DNA of 64,000 nt from Comamonas sp. 26 (GTDB taxonomy: Bacteria; Pseudomonadota; Gammaproteobacteria; Burkholderiales; Burkholderiaceae_C), in NCBI RefSeq assembly GCF_002754475.1, contig NZ_PEFL01000001.1, positions 1,736,001 through 1,800,000 on the forward strand, read 5' to 3'. Below are positions 18,121 through 26,306 of the stretch, one piece after another (the first letter of the stretch is position 1; each line of letters opens with the position of its first letter). Under the pieces are notes generated by a model. The model was given only the letters and a program-made list of their open reading frames with translations, did not search any database and was not told where the DNA came from. The position numbers were made by a program, and so were the translations under genes.

Positions 18121-19431
18121 TTAAGCTGGCTCTGCTTCCGGCTCGTTATCGCCTCGAAGCTTGTTAAGCAGCCGTTGGGCGCGCTCTACAAGCTTCTCTA
18201 CCTCTGGATTGCTGTCTCCTGCATATCGCTGAATGACTTGCTTATAGGTTTTCATGGCTTCTTCCTGTCGATCCAATTCACTTAGTGTGAGGCCTTTATA
18301 AAGTAGAGCTTCTGCCACCAGCTTGCGCAATTCAAAGCTTTCGTCTTGGCCATAGCGGTCAACGATTAAGTCGTAGGTTTGGATCTCTTCTATGTTGCGG
18401 CTCAATTTACCTAAATCAACGCCTTTGTTGAAAAGTGTGGTAGCGGCATGCTTGCGTACAGCTGGATCAGGGTCATTGCTATAGCGTTGATCGATAAGGT
18501 CAGTAACTCTGATCTTATCTTCTGAGCGATGTAATCGATCCAAAGCTACGCTTTTGTTATAGAGCGCTTTTGCAACTTGTGCACGCACGGTAGGTGTGGA
18601 TTCAGTGCCATAAAGTTGGTCAATCATGTCATACAAAGGAATTGCTTCTTGAAAGCGCTCTAGCTCACATAAAGCAATCGCACAGGCGCTGATAATATTT
18701 GCGTGTCTATCGGGTGAAATGTTCTCTGTGGCAGCCTTATCAAGAGCTTTCTGAAAGCTGATTAGAGCGGATTCAAAGCGTTTACTAGCGAAATCTTCAA
18801 GACCCCGCACATAATGGTCATCAGCTGTGAATTGATCCTCAGGCTTTGCATTCAAAGCTCGGCTTGCATTGGTCACTGCAGCTAGCGCTTCTAACGTGGC
18901 AGGATCAGAGTTTTCTAAGTCTTTGCTGATGAGAATTTTTTGGCTTGCTTTATCCAGGAGGTCTCTGAATAGATCAGCATATCTTTCGTGCTCAGATGCT
19001 AAATTTTTTAATTTTTCAATCTGAGTCATTAGTCCAGAATTGTTTTGGGAAAACCAGTTTCTGGCTTCTATCTCCGCATGCTTTTTAGCTTCTTCTATTG
19101 CATGGTGCTTGGTCGTGAAAAACACTGCCAATCCAGCAAGGATAGAAATTATGGCTATAAAAATTCCTAGCAATGTCGAAGCATTGGCTATAGAAGACAT
19201 GTGATTGGCTTGCTGGCTTGTCCAAAGGCCAAGGTCTCCAACACGCTTGTCCTGTGAGTCAAGACGGTTGGCCGTTACTTCTTTGAGGACGGTGAGCTCT
19301 TTGTCCAGCACCTGAATTTGCTGTTGAACCTGCTGAATATCTGTCTGAGTTGCCGGCTGGCTGGGTTCGGATGCCGAGGCGACGAACGCAAGGCAAAGGC
19401 CAAGAAGTAGGAAGATTTTTCGCGCGATCAT
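18121..19431 (-). CDS. Membrane-anchored coiled-coil/TPR protein
   Basis: A 436-aa protein of unknown role. Order: signal or anchor sequence (1-20), Gln-rich coiled coil (28-65), a transmembrane helix (about 85-106), a second coiled coil (110-165), then TPR-like helical repeats (about 205-430), several containing an A-LYNK / TLFNKGVDLGKL / ALLYKGLTLSEL pattern with a spacing near 45 residues. The repeats probably face the cytoplasm and bind a partner. The gene is AT-richer than its neighbours and stands alone, suggesting recent transfer. No enzymatic domain seen. Confidence 0.75.
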   Translation of the reverse strand: MIARKIFLLLGLCLAFVASASEPSQPATQTDIQQVQQQIQVLDKELTVLKEVTANRLDSQDKRVGDLGLWTSQQANHMSSIANASTLLGIFIAIISILAGLAVFFTTKHHAIEEAKKHAEIEARNWFSQNNSGLMTQIEKLKNLASEHERYADLFRDLLDKASQKILISKDLENSDPATLEALAAVTNASRALNAKPEDQFTADDHYVRGLEDFASKRFESALISFQKALDKAATENISPDRHANIISACAIALCELERFQEAIPLYDMIDQLYGTESTPTVRAQVAKALYNKSVALDRLHRSEDKIRVTDLIDQRYSNDPDPAVRKHAATTLFNKGVDLGKLSRNIEEIQTYDLIVDRYGQDESFELRKLVAEALLYKGLTLSELDRQEEAMKTYKQVIQRYAGDSNPEVEKLVERAQRLLNKLRGDNEPEAEPA

Positions 19432-19504
19432 GTGAACTGGGTAGGCAGCAATGTTGTCTCAGTGGTTTGAAACAATTGTAAGCACGACCTAGCGCTGAAA
19501 TCTT

Positions 19505-19726
19505 TCAGTTCGCGGTTTGGCTTTGTCCAGTTGTTGCAGGGAGAGGTCTTAAAACGCGCTGTTGATGCTCCAGCAGCAACCGCATGCACAGGGTGCAGAT
19601 AAAAGCATCTCTGTCGGGTGCCGTGCGGTACAAGTCCACCAGTTGCTGCAACTTGAATCCGCCATCAGAATTCAGCACATCCGAAATGGCGTTGTCGTCG
19701 GTCACGATTGAATTGAGGGTGTTCAT
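19505..19726 (-). CDS. Possible small protein (73 aa) divergent from DUF4145 gene
   Basis: Frame starting MNTLNSIVTDDNAIS at 19726, with an ordinary-looking sequence (QQLVDLYRTAPDRDAF, CMRLLLEH). Its ATG overlaps the ATG of the rightward gene at 19725 by two bases on the opposite strand. No clear ribosome site, so support is weak; it may be only a shadow of the 5' region of the opposite gene. Confidence 0.3.
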   Translation of the reverse strand: MNTLNSIVTDDNAISDVLNSDGGFKLQQLVDLYRTAPDRDAFICTLCMRLLLEHQQRVLRPLPATTGQSQTAN

Positions 19727-20375
19727 GGCAGTTTTGGTAATGCAGTGCCCGCATTGCGGGGCGGAAAACATGACGTTTAGCGTCATGCAGGCGGTGGGGC
19801 ATCTGATGCCCGGTAAAACTTCTGTGGTGGCTTTATGTGCCGGATGCGATGAGCCTGTGCTGGCATCGTTCCGTACAGGAGCGGCGCAAGCTAATTACGT
19901 ATTGGCAACGCAGGGCAATCTGCTGAACGATCGCGGCTTCACTTCACTGGGGGTTTGGCCTTCGAAGCAGTCTCTGAATATTCCTGAGTCATTGCCCGAG
20001 AGGGTTGCCAAGAATTTCATGGAGGCTTTGAAAATCCGCAATGCCAAGCATTGGAATGCTGCGTGCGGTAGCTATCGGCGTTGTCTAGAGATCGCGCTGA
20101 AAGAATTTGCGCCTGACATTGAGGCGAGGATGCTGGAAAAGCGAATCGACAAGCTGGCTGCGGAGCACCGTATTACCCCAGCCCTTCAGGCGTGGGCGCA
20201 TGAGTTACGGCTTGACGGCAACGAGGCTCTGCATGGCCTTGAGGATGCCACTGAAGAGATGGCCGAGCAGATGCATCACTTGACGTATTTTCTGCTGACC
20301 TATCTGTACACCTTGCCTCAGCAGATCGATGGGGTGCGTGCTCGGCGTCAGGCGGCTGCGGCCACAGTGGCGTAA
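19725..20375 (+). CDS. Zinc-ribbon plus DUF4145-like protein
   Basis: A 216-aa protein. Start ATG 19725 has GAGGG upstream; the longer frame from 19584 is not family-like. Two CxxC pairs (C8PHC11, C38AGC41) form an N-terminal zinc ribbon. The C-terminal part (about 105-200) is helical and reads as DUF4145: MEALKIRN, RRCLEIALKEF, LEKRIDKLA, HELRLDGNEALHG. DUF4145 occurs in phages and near restriction or defence genes; the role here is unknown. Confidence 0.75.
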   Translation: MAVLVMQCPHCGAENMTFSVMQAVGHLMPGKTSVVALCAGCDEPVLASFRTGAAQANYVLATQGNLLNDRGFTSLGVWPSKQSLNIPESLPERVAKNFMEALKIRNAKHWNAACGSYRRCLEIALKEFAPDIEARMLEKRIDKLAAEHRITPALQAWAHELRLDGNEALHGLEDATEEMAEQMHHLTYFLLTYLYTLPQQIDGVRARRQAAAATVA

Positions 20376-20389
20376 GTACTCCTTGCTGA

Positions 20390-20623
20390 TCAAAAAAGCC
20401 CGGCGGTTCTGGAACCTTGCGGGCTTTTGTATGGGTGGTGGCTTCTGAACTTGTGAGCGCGCTGCGCCTGTTCTAGCTGCGTTTGAAAGTAGTTTGCTAT
20501 CGAGAGGCTTGCTGGGCTGGCGGTAGCTGCTTTGCTTTCCATAGCGCGTAGCAACTTGCTTCGCTGGCGGTCGCGGTGCTGCAGCTCGCACAGCACTGTG
20601 TCGATGGGGTATGGGCTGTTCAT
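20390..20623 (-). CDS. Possible small protein (77 aa)
   Basis: Open frame starting MNSPYPIDTVLCELQ at 20623, helical and charged (RDRQRSKLLRAMESK, NYFQTQLEQAQRAH). Similar small helical frames are usual in phage early regions, but there is no clear ribosome site and the stop lies inside the terminator hairpin. Weak call. Confidence 0.3.
   Translation of the reverse strand: MNSPYPIDTVLCELQHRDRQRSKLLRAMESKAATASPASLSIANYFQTQLEQAQRAHKFRSHHPYKSPQGSRTAGLF
20394..20428. terminator. Bidirectional terminator after DUF4145 gene
   Basis: AAAAGCCCG/CGGGCTTTT outer stem with GGTTC/GAACC inner stem; T tracts on both strands. Confidence 0.8.
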
Positions 20624-20864
20624 GGATGAGCGGAGATCTAGAGTTTCTTTGCAGAAGAAGGGGAGGTATCAACTGATGCCCGCCAGACGCGCCAGTTCCT
20701 CACGGTCTGAGGTGGCAGTCATCAATATTCCTTTGCTATGAAAAAAGCCCGCAGAAGGCGGGCTGGCATACGAACAGGGTAGGAAAGTCCTTATTCCACA
20801 AGAGCTTACAGCGGGCACAGGCAGCAGGAATAGCCTGAAAAACTCCACTTTTCAAGGAGTTGCC

Positions 20865-21095
20865 ATGAAGGTTCTACTTTTAATTGCGGCGGCCGCAAGC
20901 GCGCTGGCGGGGTGCTCGATGATGCCGGGGCGAGACTCAGGGCGTCAGGCTAGTGGAGGCGGATATCAGCAGCCTATGGGGCACAGCGATATGCGTTCTG
21001 AGTGGGGGCGCGGGGCGTATGAGGGCCCTGGCAAGATGCCGATGTGGTCCGGCGGGGACGATACTTCTGGAGGACTTGGCTGGCGTCGTGAATAA
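20865..21095 (+). CDS. Small lipoprotein
   Basis: A 76-aa lipoprotein with good ribosome site (AGGAG) and lipobox LAGC (Cys17). The mature part is Gly/Met/Trp-rich (GGGYQQPMGHSDM, WSGGDDTSGG). No homologue recognised. It may be a small surface or stress lipoprotein. Confidence 0.7.
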   Translation: MKVLLLIAAAASALAGCSMMPGRDSGRQASGGGYQQPMGHSDMRSEWGRGAYEGPGKMPMWSGGDDTSGGLGWRRE

Positions 21096-21153
21096 GACGG
21101 AAGAGCCAATTTTGCGCAACGAACTGGCAAGCGGCGATTCCATGCGTAACGCC

Positions 21154-21348
21154 TTAGGGGGCTTCCTTCAGGCACTGCACGGTTTTGTCATCTAGCCATT
21201 CGGCATGCATGCCTGGGCATACAAATGCATCGCGCTGTGTCGTTACGGGGAAAGAGGGCTCATCGGCCTGTGCAGAAGGGCTGGCCAGCCAGGCCAGTCC
21301 CAGGCAGATTGCGACGATCAGGACTAGAGATTCAAGAATTTTTGTCAT
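21154..21348 (-). CDS. Small secreted protein
   Basis: A 64-aa protein with a cleavable signal peptide (1-28, ending SAQA-DE) and a short mature part with two cysteines (FVCPGMHAEW, TVQCLKEAP), which may form one disulfide. Ribosome site GGAG lies 8 bases before ATG 21348. Unknown function; it may form an envelope-related pair with the convergent lipoprotein. Confidence 0.65.
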   Translation of the reverse strand: MTKILESLVLIVAICLGLAWLASPSAQADEPSFPVTTQRDAFVCPGMHAEWLDDKTVQCLKEAP

Positions 21349-21410
21349 GATTTAACTCCGTAGCGCTTATGAATAAAGCGTGAGTAGCTATCAAAGTTGA
21401 GCGGACCCGG

Positions 21411-21590
21411 TTACATGGGCCATGCATCAGGGGTGAGCGCCATCAGAACGGCCACACCGATGAGGCAAAAGAGGCCGAGAAAGGTGAGGCTCCACTGGGC
21501 GGCGATCAGTAGCTTTGCTCCAGCGCCGGGGCGAGCAAGAGCAGAGCAGTCAGCAGCAGCGTGAGCAGGACGGTGGGGATGTGTGGCCAT
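21411..21590 (-). CDS. Small single-span membrane protein
   Basis: A 59-aa protein: short soluble head and one transmembrane helix (about 34-52, LTFLGLFCLIGVAVLMAL). ATG 21590 has GGGAGG 8 bases upstream, inside the end of the 24-codon gene before it, so translation is probably coupled. Typical of phage regulatory or lysis micro-proteins; not identified. Confidence 0.55.
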   Translation of the reverse strand: MATHPHRPAHAAADCSALARPGAGAKLLIAAQWSLTFLGLFCLIGVAVLMALTPDAWPM

Positions 21591-21591
21591 T

Positions 21592-21666
21592 TCACAGGCC
21601 TCCCTTCTCGCGCAGGCGCTGCACGAGGTCTTCATCAACTGGCTGAGGAACGGTGCTGTACAGCAT
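21592..21666 (-). CDS. 24-aa micro-protein, coupled leader peptide
   Basis: ATG 21666 is preceded by an ideal site (AGGAG, 6-nt spacing). The product MLYSTVPQPVDEDLVQRLRE... is 24 aa. Its stop falls next to the ATG of the 59-aa membrane protein. It may be a leader peptide or a true micro-protein. The long structured region at 21817-21912 lies in its leader. Confidence 0.5.
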   Translation of the reverse strand: MLYSTVPQPVDEDLVQRLREKGGL

Positions 21667-21816
21667 GAAATCTCCTTGAGGCGAGAAGCAGGCCCGCTGG
21701 ACGGGCGGGGCGAATAAAAAGGGCCAGTGCTCTTGCGAGCAGGCGAAACCAACGAAGGGGCGGAGTGAATGCGCTTCGCGCTCTGGCGGAAAAAATGGGG
21801 GCTGCTGGGCGGCAGC

Positions 21817-21912
21817 GCCATCAAGGAAGAGTGCAGGGCCCGGCTTTCGGTCTGTCGGTGGCGGCATTGGATTGCCACGGTCCACACCCGGCTTGCACTC
21901 TTTCTTGATGGC
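21817..21912. repeat. Long imperfect inverted repeat, possible structured leader
   Basis: Arms 21817-21835 and 21894-21912 (GCCATCAAGGAAGAGTGCA and its complement) match at 18 of 19 positions; an inner stem GTGGC/GCCAC lies between them. In the minus transcript it would precede the 24-codon gene. It resembles the folded leaders of P4-like immunity regions but I cannot assign it. Confidence 0.6.
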
Positions 21913-22521
21913 CCCGCTTCGGCCCTGCGGGTGTGGGCACAGGTCTGTAGCGACTTGTTGCTGCAAATTCTACTGTTATTTTGATCAGTGCTGTGCATTT
22001 GTACAGTAGTTTAGATTTTGCCTGTACAGGGCGTCAACAGGCTTTGATGCCATGTGTTGCGTGGTTGCACTGCGTGTCTGAGGGCAAAGAAAAAGCCCAC
22101 CGGCGTTAGCGGGTGGGCTGGGGTGTAAAGGCCGTTGCCTTGCGGCTGCCTGGGGAATCAGAGGGAGGGAAAGGACATCCCAGGCTCGGCTAAAAGTGAT
22201 GGGAGTCGTCACCATCGGGTGTGAGCGCTCCAACCGCAGCTCACAGCGTGTGCACTGCGGTATGGGTAAAGCGTATTTCGGGATGGGATTTTGAGCAATA
22301 CCCTGTGCCGAGAACGATCACACCGGATGGCCTCGCTTGACCCTGCGGGGAGAGGTCGCGCTTAAGGCCTGCGGGGCCGGGGGGCTACATGGGGAAATCT
22401 CCGTGCAAAAAAAAGCCTACCGTGAGGTGGGCTGAACTCCAACTGGATAGCGGCCGGCTTTCACCGGCCTGCGGTTCTTCTTAACGTTGGGCGCTAATGC
22501 CTGTGCGGCTGCGCGCCGGAT
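21913..22521. other. Gene-poor region with folded elements
   Basis: About 600 bases without a supported gene. It holds a terminator-type hairpin with A5/T potential (about 22086-22112, GCCCACC/GGTGGGC). A minus frame starting at 22233 has phage-leader-like composition (ending ALYRQNLNYCTNAQH) but no firm support. Confidence 0.4.
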
Positions 22522-22869
22522 TTAGATATAGGGCACACCGTAGTGGTCGTAGACCCGGCGGCCGTATTCGTCGGTGTATTCGGGCAATGTGCTTCCCTCG
22601 TAGCGAGGGGCGTTTTCAAGCCGTTCTTTGGTGACTGAGACTACGTACCCGCCTTTGTCGGGGTCGTATTTGAGTGTGTCCCATGGCAGAGGGTAAAGGT
22701 CTGTGCCGATGCCCAGAAATCCGCCGAATTCCATCACTGCGTATCGAACCTTGCCCGTGAGCTTGTCGATCATCAGTGAGTCGATGGACCCCAGCTTGTC
22801 GCCGTTGGGGTTGTAAACGTTGGTGCCGTTGACACGATCGGATGAGATGACAGGTGAGGCTAAGTGCAT
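22522..22869 (-). CDS. PRC-barrel domain protein
   Basis: A 115-aa PRC-barrel protein. VNGTNVYNPNGDKLGSIDSL followed by KVRYAVMEFGGFLGIG and YPLPWDTLKYD is the standard PRC-barrel sequence (about 10-75). Such stand-alone proteins are common stress-linked genes in proteobacteria. ATG 22869 has AGGAG. The upstream Gln-rich gene is on the same strand, 68 bases away. Confidence 0.88.
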   Translation of the reverse strand: MHLASPVISSDRVNGTNVYNPNGDKLGSIDSLMIDKLTGKVRYAVMEFGGFLGIGTDLYPLPWDTLKYDPDKGGYVVSVTKERLENAPRYEGSTLPEYTDEYGRRVYDHYGVPYI

Positions 22870-22937
22870 TCCTGCTCCTTTCTATGCGTGGTTCAAAACA
22901 ACCCCGGAGCGCTTGGCAAGCGCTGGGGCGCGCACTT

Positions 22938-23132
22938 TCAGCGCTGCTGTGCTTTTTGTGGCTGCCCGGGCTGCTGCTGAGCCGGGTTTTTCTGCTGGCC
23001 CGGGGTCTGCTGTTGCTGCTGACCGGGCTGGTTGGTGTTTTGGCCTGGCTGGCGTTGACCGGGGCTTTGCTGCTGCTGTTGCTGCTTGTCCTGCTGGTTG
23101 GGATTCTGCTGCTGGTTAGCTTGTTGCGTCAT
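22938..23132 (-). CDS. Gln/Pro-rich low-complexity protein
   Basis: A 64-aa protein made almost only of Gln, Pro, Gly, Asn and Lys. ATG 23132 (MTQQANQQQN) fits a GGAG site 10 bases upstream; a GTG three codons earlier is an alternative. No hydrophobic segment, so it is likely disordered. It is transcribed with the PRC-barrel gene. Similar Q-rich small proteins are seen with stress proteins, but I cannot name it. Confidence 0.55.
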   Translation of the reverse strand: MTQQANQQQNPNQQDKQQQQQQSPGQRQPGQNTNQPGQQQQQTPGQQKNPAQQQPGQPQKAQQR

Positions 23133-23304
23133 GTCCTTCACTCCTTCAGGTTGGTGACCAGCAAACCGGTTTGGCTTGCTGTGATTGCATGGTCACCGCA
23201 TCAGGAAAAACCTTTCTGTAGGAGAAGGGGGCACAAGCCTGAAAAATGTGAATTAGCCACCATTACGTAGCATTTGGCTTACGTTTGAGGCGGAACTCTC
23301 GATA

Positions 23305-23973
23305 TTGCTCACAAGATCCAGCATAAATCGAAGCAGGATGGCATGGGTTCTAGACCCATTGAGGCCTCTGGTCGTTGCCATTCATGAGGAGATCAAACCG
23401 CAGCACCCTGATGCCAAGGTGCTCTGGTTTGGCCCCGATGCGCTCGGGGAGGGCGGTGCCGGGATTCCAACCGGCGTTGCCGTTCTTGCTCTTGGCCGCA
23501 TTCGCCTCGCCGTGCGCAAGTGCCGCCGTTGCACGGTTTATCACCTGCTGCCGTGGCTGCATGTGCTGCTCGCTGGTTCAGTGCAGCTGGCTCACACATC
23601 GCATTTCCTTCTTGTCCAACGGATGTGGCCAGGGAGGAGGGGTCTGCCCGCTTCGAATGTGCGTAAGTGTCAGCCGGTAACAGAAGTTGCGCGTGAAGTA
23701 GGGCGACTATGTGACCTTCCGGTTTTCGAGAACTTACTTCTTAAGGAAGCTACAGGACAGTCGCTTAAAAATCTGGAAACGAGGGAGCAAAAACTCGAGG
23801 CAATTGGGAATAGCCTTAATATCTATGACGTAATCCCAGGGCAAGGCCGTTGGGACGTGCTTTTGGTTGATGATTTATATGATTCAGGTGCTTCCATGCA
23901 TGCTGCATGCACAGCCCTTCGTCGTCATCCAAAAATTGCAGATATTTATGTGGCAGCTCTTACATGGAAGTAG
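23305..23973 (+). pseudogene. Phosphoribosyltransferase domain, probably truncated at the 5' side
   Basis: The C-terminal ~105 codons (from about 23659) encode a type I PRTase half: EVAREVGRLCDLPV, SLKNLETREQKLEAI, and the PRPP-binding loop VLLVDDLYDSGAS. This resembles ComF-like PRTases. The first ~115 codons of the open frame (23305-23655) are GC-rich, arginine-rich and unlike any family, so the true 5' half seems replaced by unrelated DNA; a GTG near 23659 could start a short form. Its stop is two bases before the SLOG-like gene. It may be a damaged gene or a small domain. Confidence 0.6.
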
Positions 23974-23975
23974 TT

Positions 23976-24533
23976 ATGACGACAAAGGTTTTTATCGCAG
24001 GATCAATCACGATTAAAAATCTGGACCCGAAGGTTAAGGAACGTATCGCAAATATTGTTGATCAGGGCTTCGAAGTTCTTGTCGGTGATGCTGACGGAGT
24101 TGACTCATCCGTCCAAAATTACCTTTCCGAATTGAATGCAAAGGCTGTAACTGTTTTTTGCAGCGGAGAGGTTCCACGAAATAATTCTGGTTCCTGGTCT
24201 GTAGAGCCGGTTTCCACGCTGCATAAGGAAGGTTCTCGAGCCTTCTTTACAGCAAAAGATGTAAAAATGGCGGAAACGGCTGACTTTGGATTAATGATAT
24301 GGGACACAAAAAGCACAGGGACTTTAAGCAACGTAATTGAGTTGTTAAGTGCAAAGAAAAAGTCTGTAGTCTTTGTTAACAAAGATAAGATTTTCAAAAA
24401 TGTAAGTTCAATAGAGCACTTAGAAGATTTGATCGGATTAATGTCTGATCATGCAAAGAAGAAGGCAGAAGATAAAATTCGGTTATCAGAAAAAGTATCT
24501 TCTTTGAAGAATGAGCAATTAAATATGTTTTAA
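23976..24533 (+). CDS. SLOG-like Rossmann-fold protein
   Basis: A 185-aa protein. Start ATG 23976 lies two bases after the PRTase stop, so the two are coupled. The N-terminal half reads as a SLOG nucleotide- or ligand-binding fold: KVFIAGSITI, then GFEVLVGDADGVDSSVQNYL (the GDAxGVD motif), then FCSGEVPRN. Later segments ADFGLMIWDTKSTGTLSNV and KKKSVVFVNKDK fit the second half. A charged helical tail (about 140-185) follows. AT-rich compared with the core genome. SLOG proteins are linked with nucleotide-signal conflict systems. Confidence 0.75.
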   Translation: MTTKVFIAGSITIKNLDPKVKERIANIVDQGFEVLVGDADGVDSSVQNYLSELNAKAVTVFCSGEVPRNNSGSWSVEPVSTLHKEGSRAFFTAKDVKMAETADFGLMIWDTKSTGTLSNVIELLSAKKKSVVFVNKDKIFKNVSSIEHLEDLIGLMSDHAKKKAEDKIRLSEKVSSLKNEQLNMF

Positions 24534-24720
24534 GGATTGCGTGTTTAGCGAAGACCAATGCATGGAAATCTTCGAATAACGCGTTATAATACGGAAGTCA
24601 CGCCCGTAAGCGTGATCTGGGCTTGGCGGCCCGGTCAACCAAGGCGCAGCAGCCGCGCCATCAATCTATGGTTTGCGGCTTTTTGCTTTTATGAGCATGC
24701 CTGCGCGCGCATGGCTCCGT
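24534..24720 (+). promoter_or_regulatory. Promoter and upstream leader of the Rha antirepressor
   Basis: A TATAAT at 24585-24590 is a good -10 box; the -35 is weak. The transcript would begin near 24597 with a small hairpin (TCACGC/GCGTGA), then CTTGGCGGCCCGG, a segment complementary to the CCGGTCCGCCAA part of the C4 RNA that follows. Confidence 0.5.
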
Positions 24721-24802
24721 TTTACGGTGGGCCGTGTGGGGACACCCGCAAGGGTGTGCCGGCTCCTTGGTCCGGTCCGCCAACCCTGCACGGTCCATCA
24801 CC
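24721..24802 (+). ncRNA. C4-type antisense RNA, upstream of Rha antirepressor
   Basis: Layout GGTGGGCCGTGTGGGG-ACACCC-GCAA-GGGTGT-GCCGG, then TCCGGTCCGCCAACC and CCATCACC. This is the phage C4 antisense RNA pattern (GGGACA..GCAAGG..TGTGCCGG; CCGGTCnGCCAACC). The segments CCGCCAA and CCATCACC are complementary to TTGGCGG and GGGTGATGG at 24806-24827, just before the antirepressor ribosome site, as in the known mechanism. Confidence 0.85.
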
Positions 24803-24855
24803 TTTGCTTGGCGGCCTGGGTGATGGGTTGAAAACCTGTCATCAAGGAGCCTGTC

Positions 24856-25641
24856 ATGGCTGGCATTTCTACTGCTTCGTCTTCTATCGTCGTATCTGCT
24901 CAACCCGAGCTTTCGATTCACGACGGTATGGTCACTACCACCAGCAACCAAATCTCCGCGCACTTCGGAAAGCAGCACAAGGCTGTACTGCGAGCCATCC
25001 GAAATTTGAGTGGTGTGGTGGAGGATGATTTCTATCAGCGCAACTTTGTGCCGATACAAATCAGCACCGACCTTGGTATGGGTCGTACCCGCAAAGACCC
25101 GGCCTATCTCATCACCCGCGATGGTTTTGTGTTCTTGGTGATGGGGTTCATCGGCAAAGAAGCCGCAGCATGGAAAGTTGCCTACCTTGCAGCCTTCAAT
25201 CGCATGGAGGCTGAGCTGCAAAAGCCCGCGCAAGACCCGCAGCGCATTCAGCTCGCTCAGCGTCTGGCCACCCAGGCGGCGGCGCAGGTCACGCAGGCCG
25301 TGTTCGATGCCGTGATGGCCGCAGACAACACCGACTGGCGCCACGCCCGCTACCTGCTCAACCTGGGCTACGACCGCGAAGGTCAGCCCAGCGTGCCCCA
25401 TGCCCAACCCATAGCCGACGACCAGATGATCGTCTCCTTCAACGCGCTGCCCGAGCGCATCGCCAGCGGCGAGATCCTCTCCGCCACTGACGCCCAGCTC
25501 GCCACCCTGGCCACAGCCTGCACCCAGCGCCTCACCCAACGCGCCCAGCACCGTGAAAAGCAGGTGACTCAACCCGTCTATCCCACCAAGAAGCCCGCCG
25601 CCAGCCTGCCATCCGGCACGCTGATGATGACCTTCAAGTAA
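24856..25641 (+). CDS. Rha-family phage regulatory protein
   Basis: A 261-aa antirepressor-type protein. The N-terminal Rha domain (about 12-120) shows MVTTTSNQISAHFGKQHKAV, LRAIRNL, and AYLITRDGFVFLVMGFIGKEAA...AYLAAFNRME. The C-terminal module (about 135-245) includes QAVFDAVMAAD, YLLNLGYDREGQP, HAQPIADDQMIVSFNALPERI and ATLATACTQRLTQRAQHREKQV; the same tail is found, closely matched, in the KilA-N gene at 36938-38053. ATG 24856 has AGGAGCC. Translation is likely controlled by the C4 RNA in the leader. Confidence 0.88.
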   Translation: MAGISTASSSIVVSAQPELSIHDGMVTTTSNQISAHFGKQHKAVLRAIRNLSGVVEDDFYQRNFVPIQISTDLGMGRTRKDPAYLITRDGFVFLVMGFIGKEAAAWKVAYLAAFNRMEAELQKPAQDPQRIQLAQRLATQAAAQVTQAVFDAVMAADNTDWRHARYLLNLGYDREGQPSVPHAQPIADDQMIVSFNALPERIASGEILSATDAQLATLATACTQRLTQRAQHREKQVTQPVYPTKKPAASLPSGTLMMTFK

Positions 25642-26130
25642 TCAGTTTTGATAGCTGCTAGCGCTTTCAATACAAGGGCTGGCGGCATTTTTTGCTGAAT
25701 CTGTTGGGGTAGTTGTTTCTAGTTCGACTACTGAAGCTAGATGAAGCGGAGTCTGCTGCCATAGCTTTAGCTGAGCTTTGAGCTCTTGGATTTCCTCCGC
25801 TTGCTTATCTAATCGATTGAAGATTTGAGTGCCGATCAGGTCACCGAGCAGTAAAAGAATGGCAAAAGCGTGCAATGCAGCTGCACCTAAATCTTTACGA
25901 GTGACGTCGGGAGAGGATGTAAGAACAAGAACGATGACTAAGCCAATGACGGAGTTCAACAATCCGATCACATAGAAAGATGCTTTTAGGATTCGCTTGG
26001 TTTTGAGACTCCAGCGACCAAGGTTCTGTAGAACCCGCTCGCGCTCGTCTTCTTTGAGTTTGGCTAATGTGATGAGCAATGCTGACGCACTAAAAAAAAC
26101 GCTAACAGCTATGGAAATCCAGCCCGACAT
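25642..26130 (-). CDS. Three-span membrane protein with C-terminal coiled coil
   Basis: A 162-aa protein. The start MSGWIS at 26130 has an excellent site (GGAGGG). Three transmembrane helices (about 5-25, 49-72, 84-105) are followed by a coiled coil (IFNRLDKQAEEIQELKAQLKLWQ, about 108-130) and a polar tail. AT-rich and convergent with the Rha gene; the stop codons nearly touch, within a copy of the dispersed AGCGCT repeat. Unknown role. Confidence 0.7.
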   Translation of the reverse strand: MSGWISIAVSVFFSASALLITLAKLKEDERERVLQNLGRWSLKTKRILKASFYVIGLLNSVIGLVIVLVLTSSPDVTRKDLGAAALHAFAILLLLGDLIGTQIFNRLDKQAEEIQELKAQLKLWQQTPLHLASVVELETTTPTDSAKNAASPCIESASSYQN

Positions 26131-26306
26131 TTCTCCCTCCATTGATTTTTTGATTGAGCGAATGTTACTGGTATAGCCGTCGCTTTCCATTTCTGCTATC
26201 AATTTGATTGCTAATGTCATTGCTGCATAAGACCAAAATGGGGCGGACATAATTTGGTGACATCTGTCCTCTGTAAATGTCCGCGCTGCGCTGAGAAGCT
26301 TGGCGC

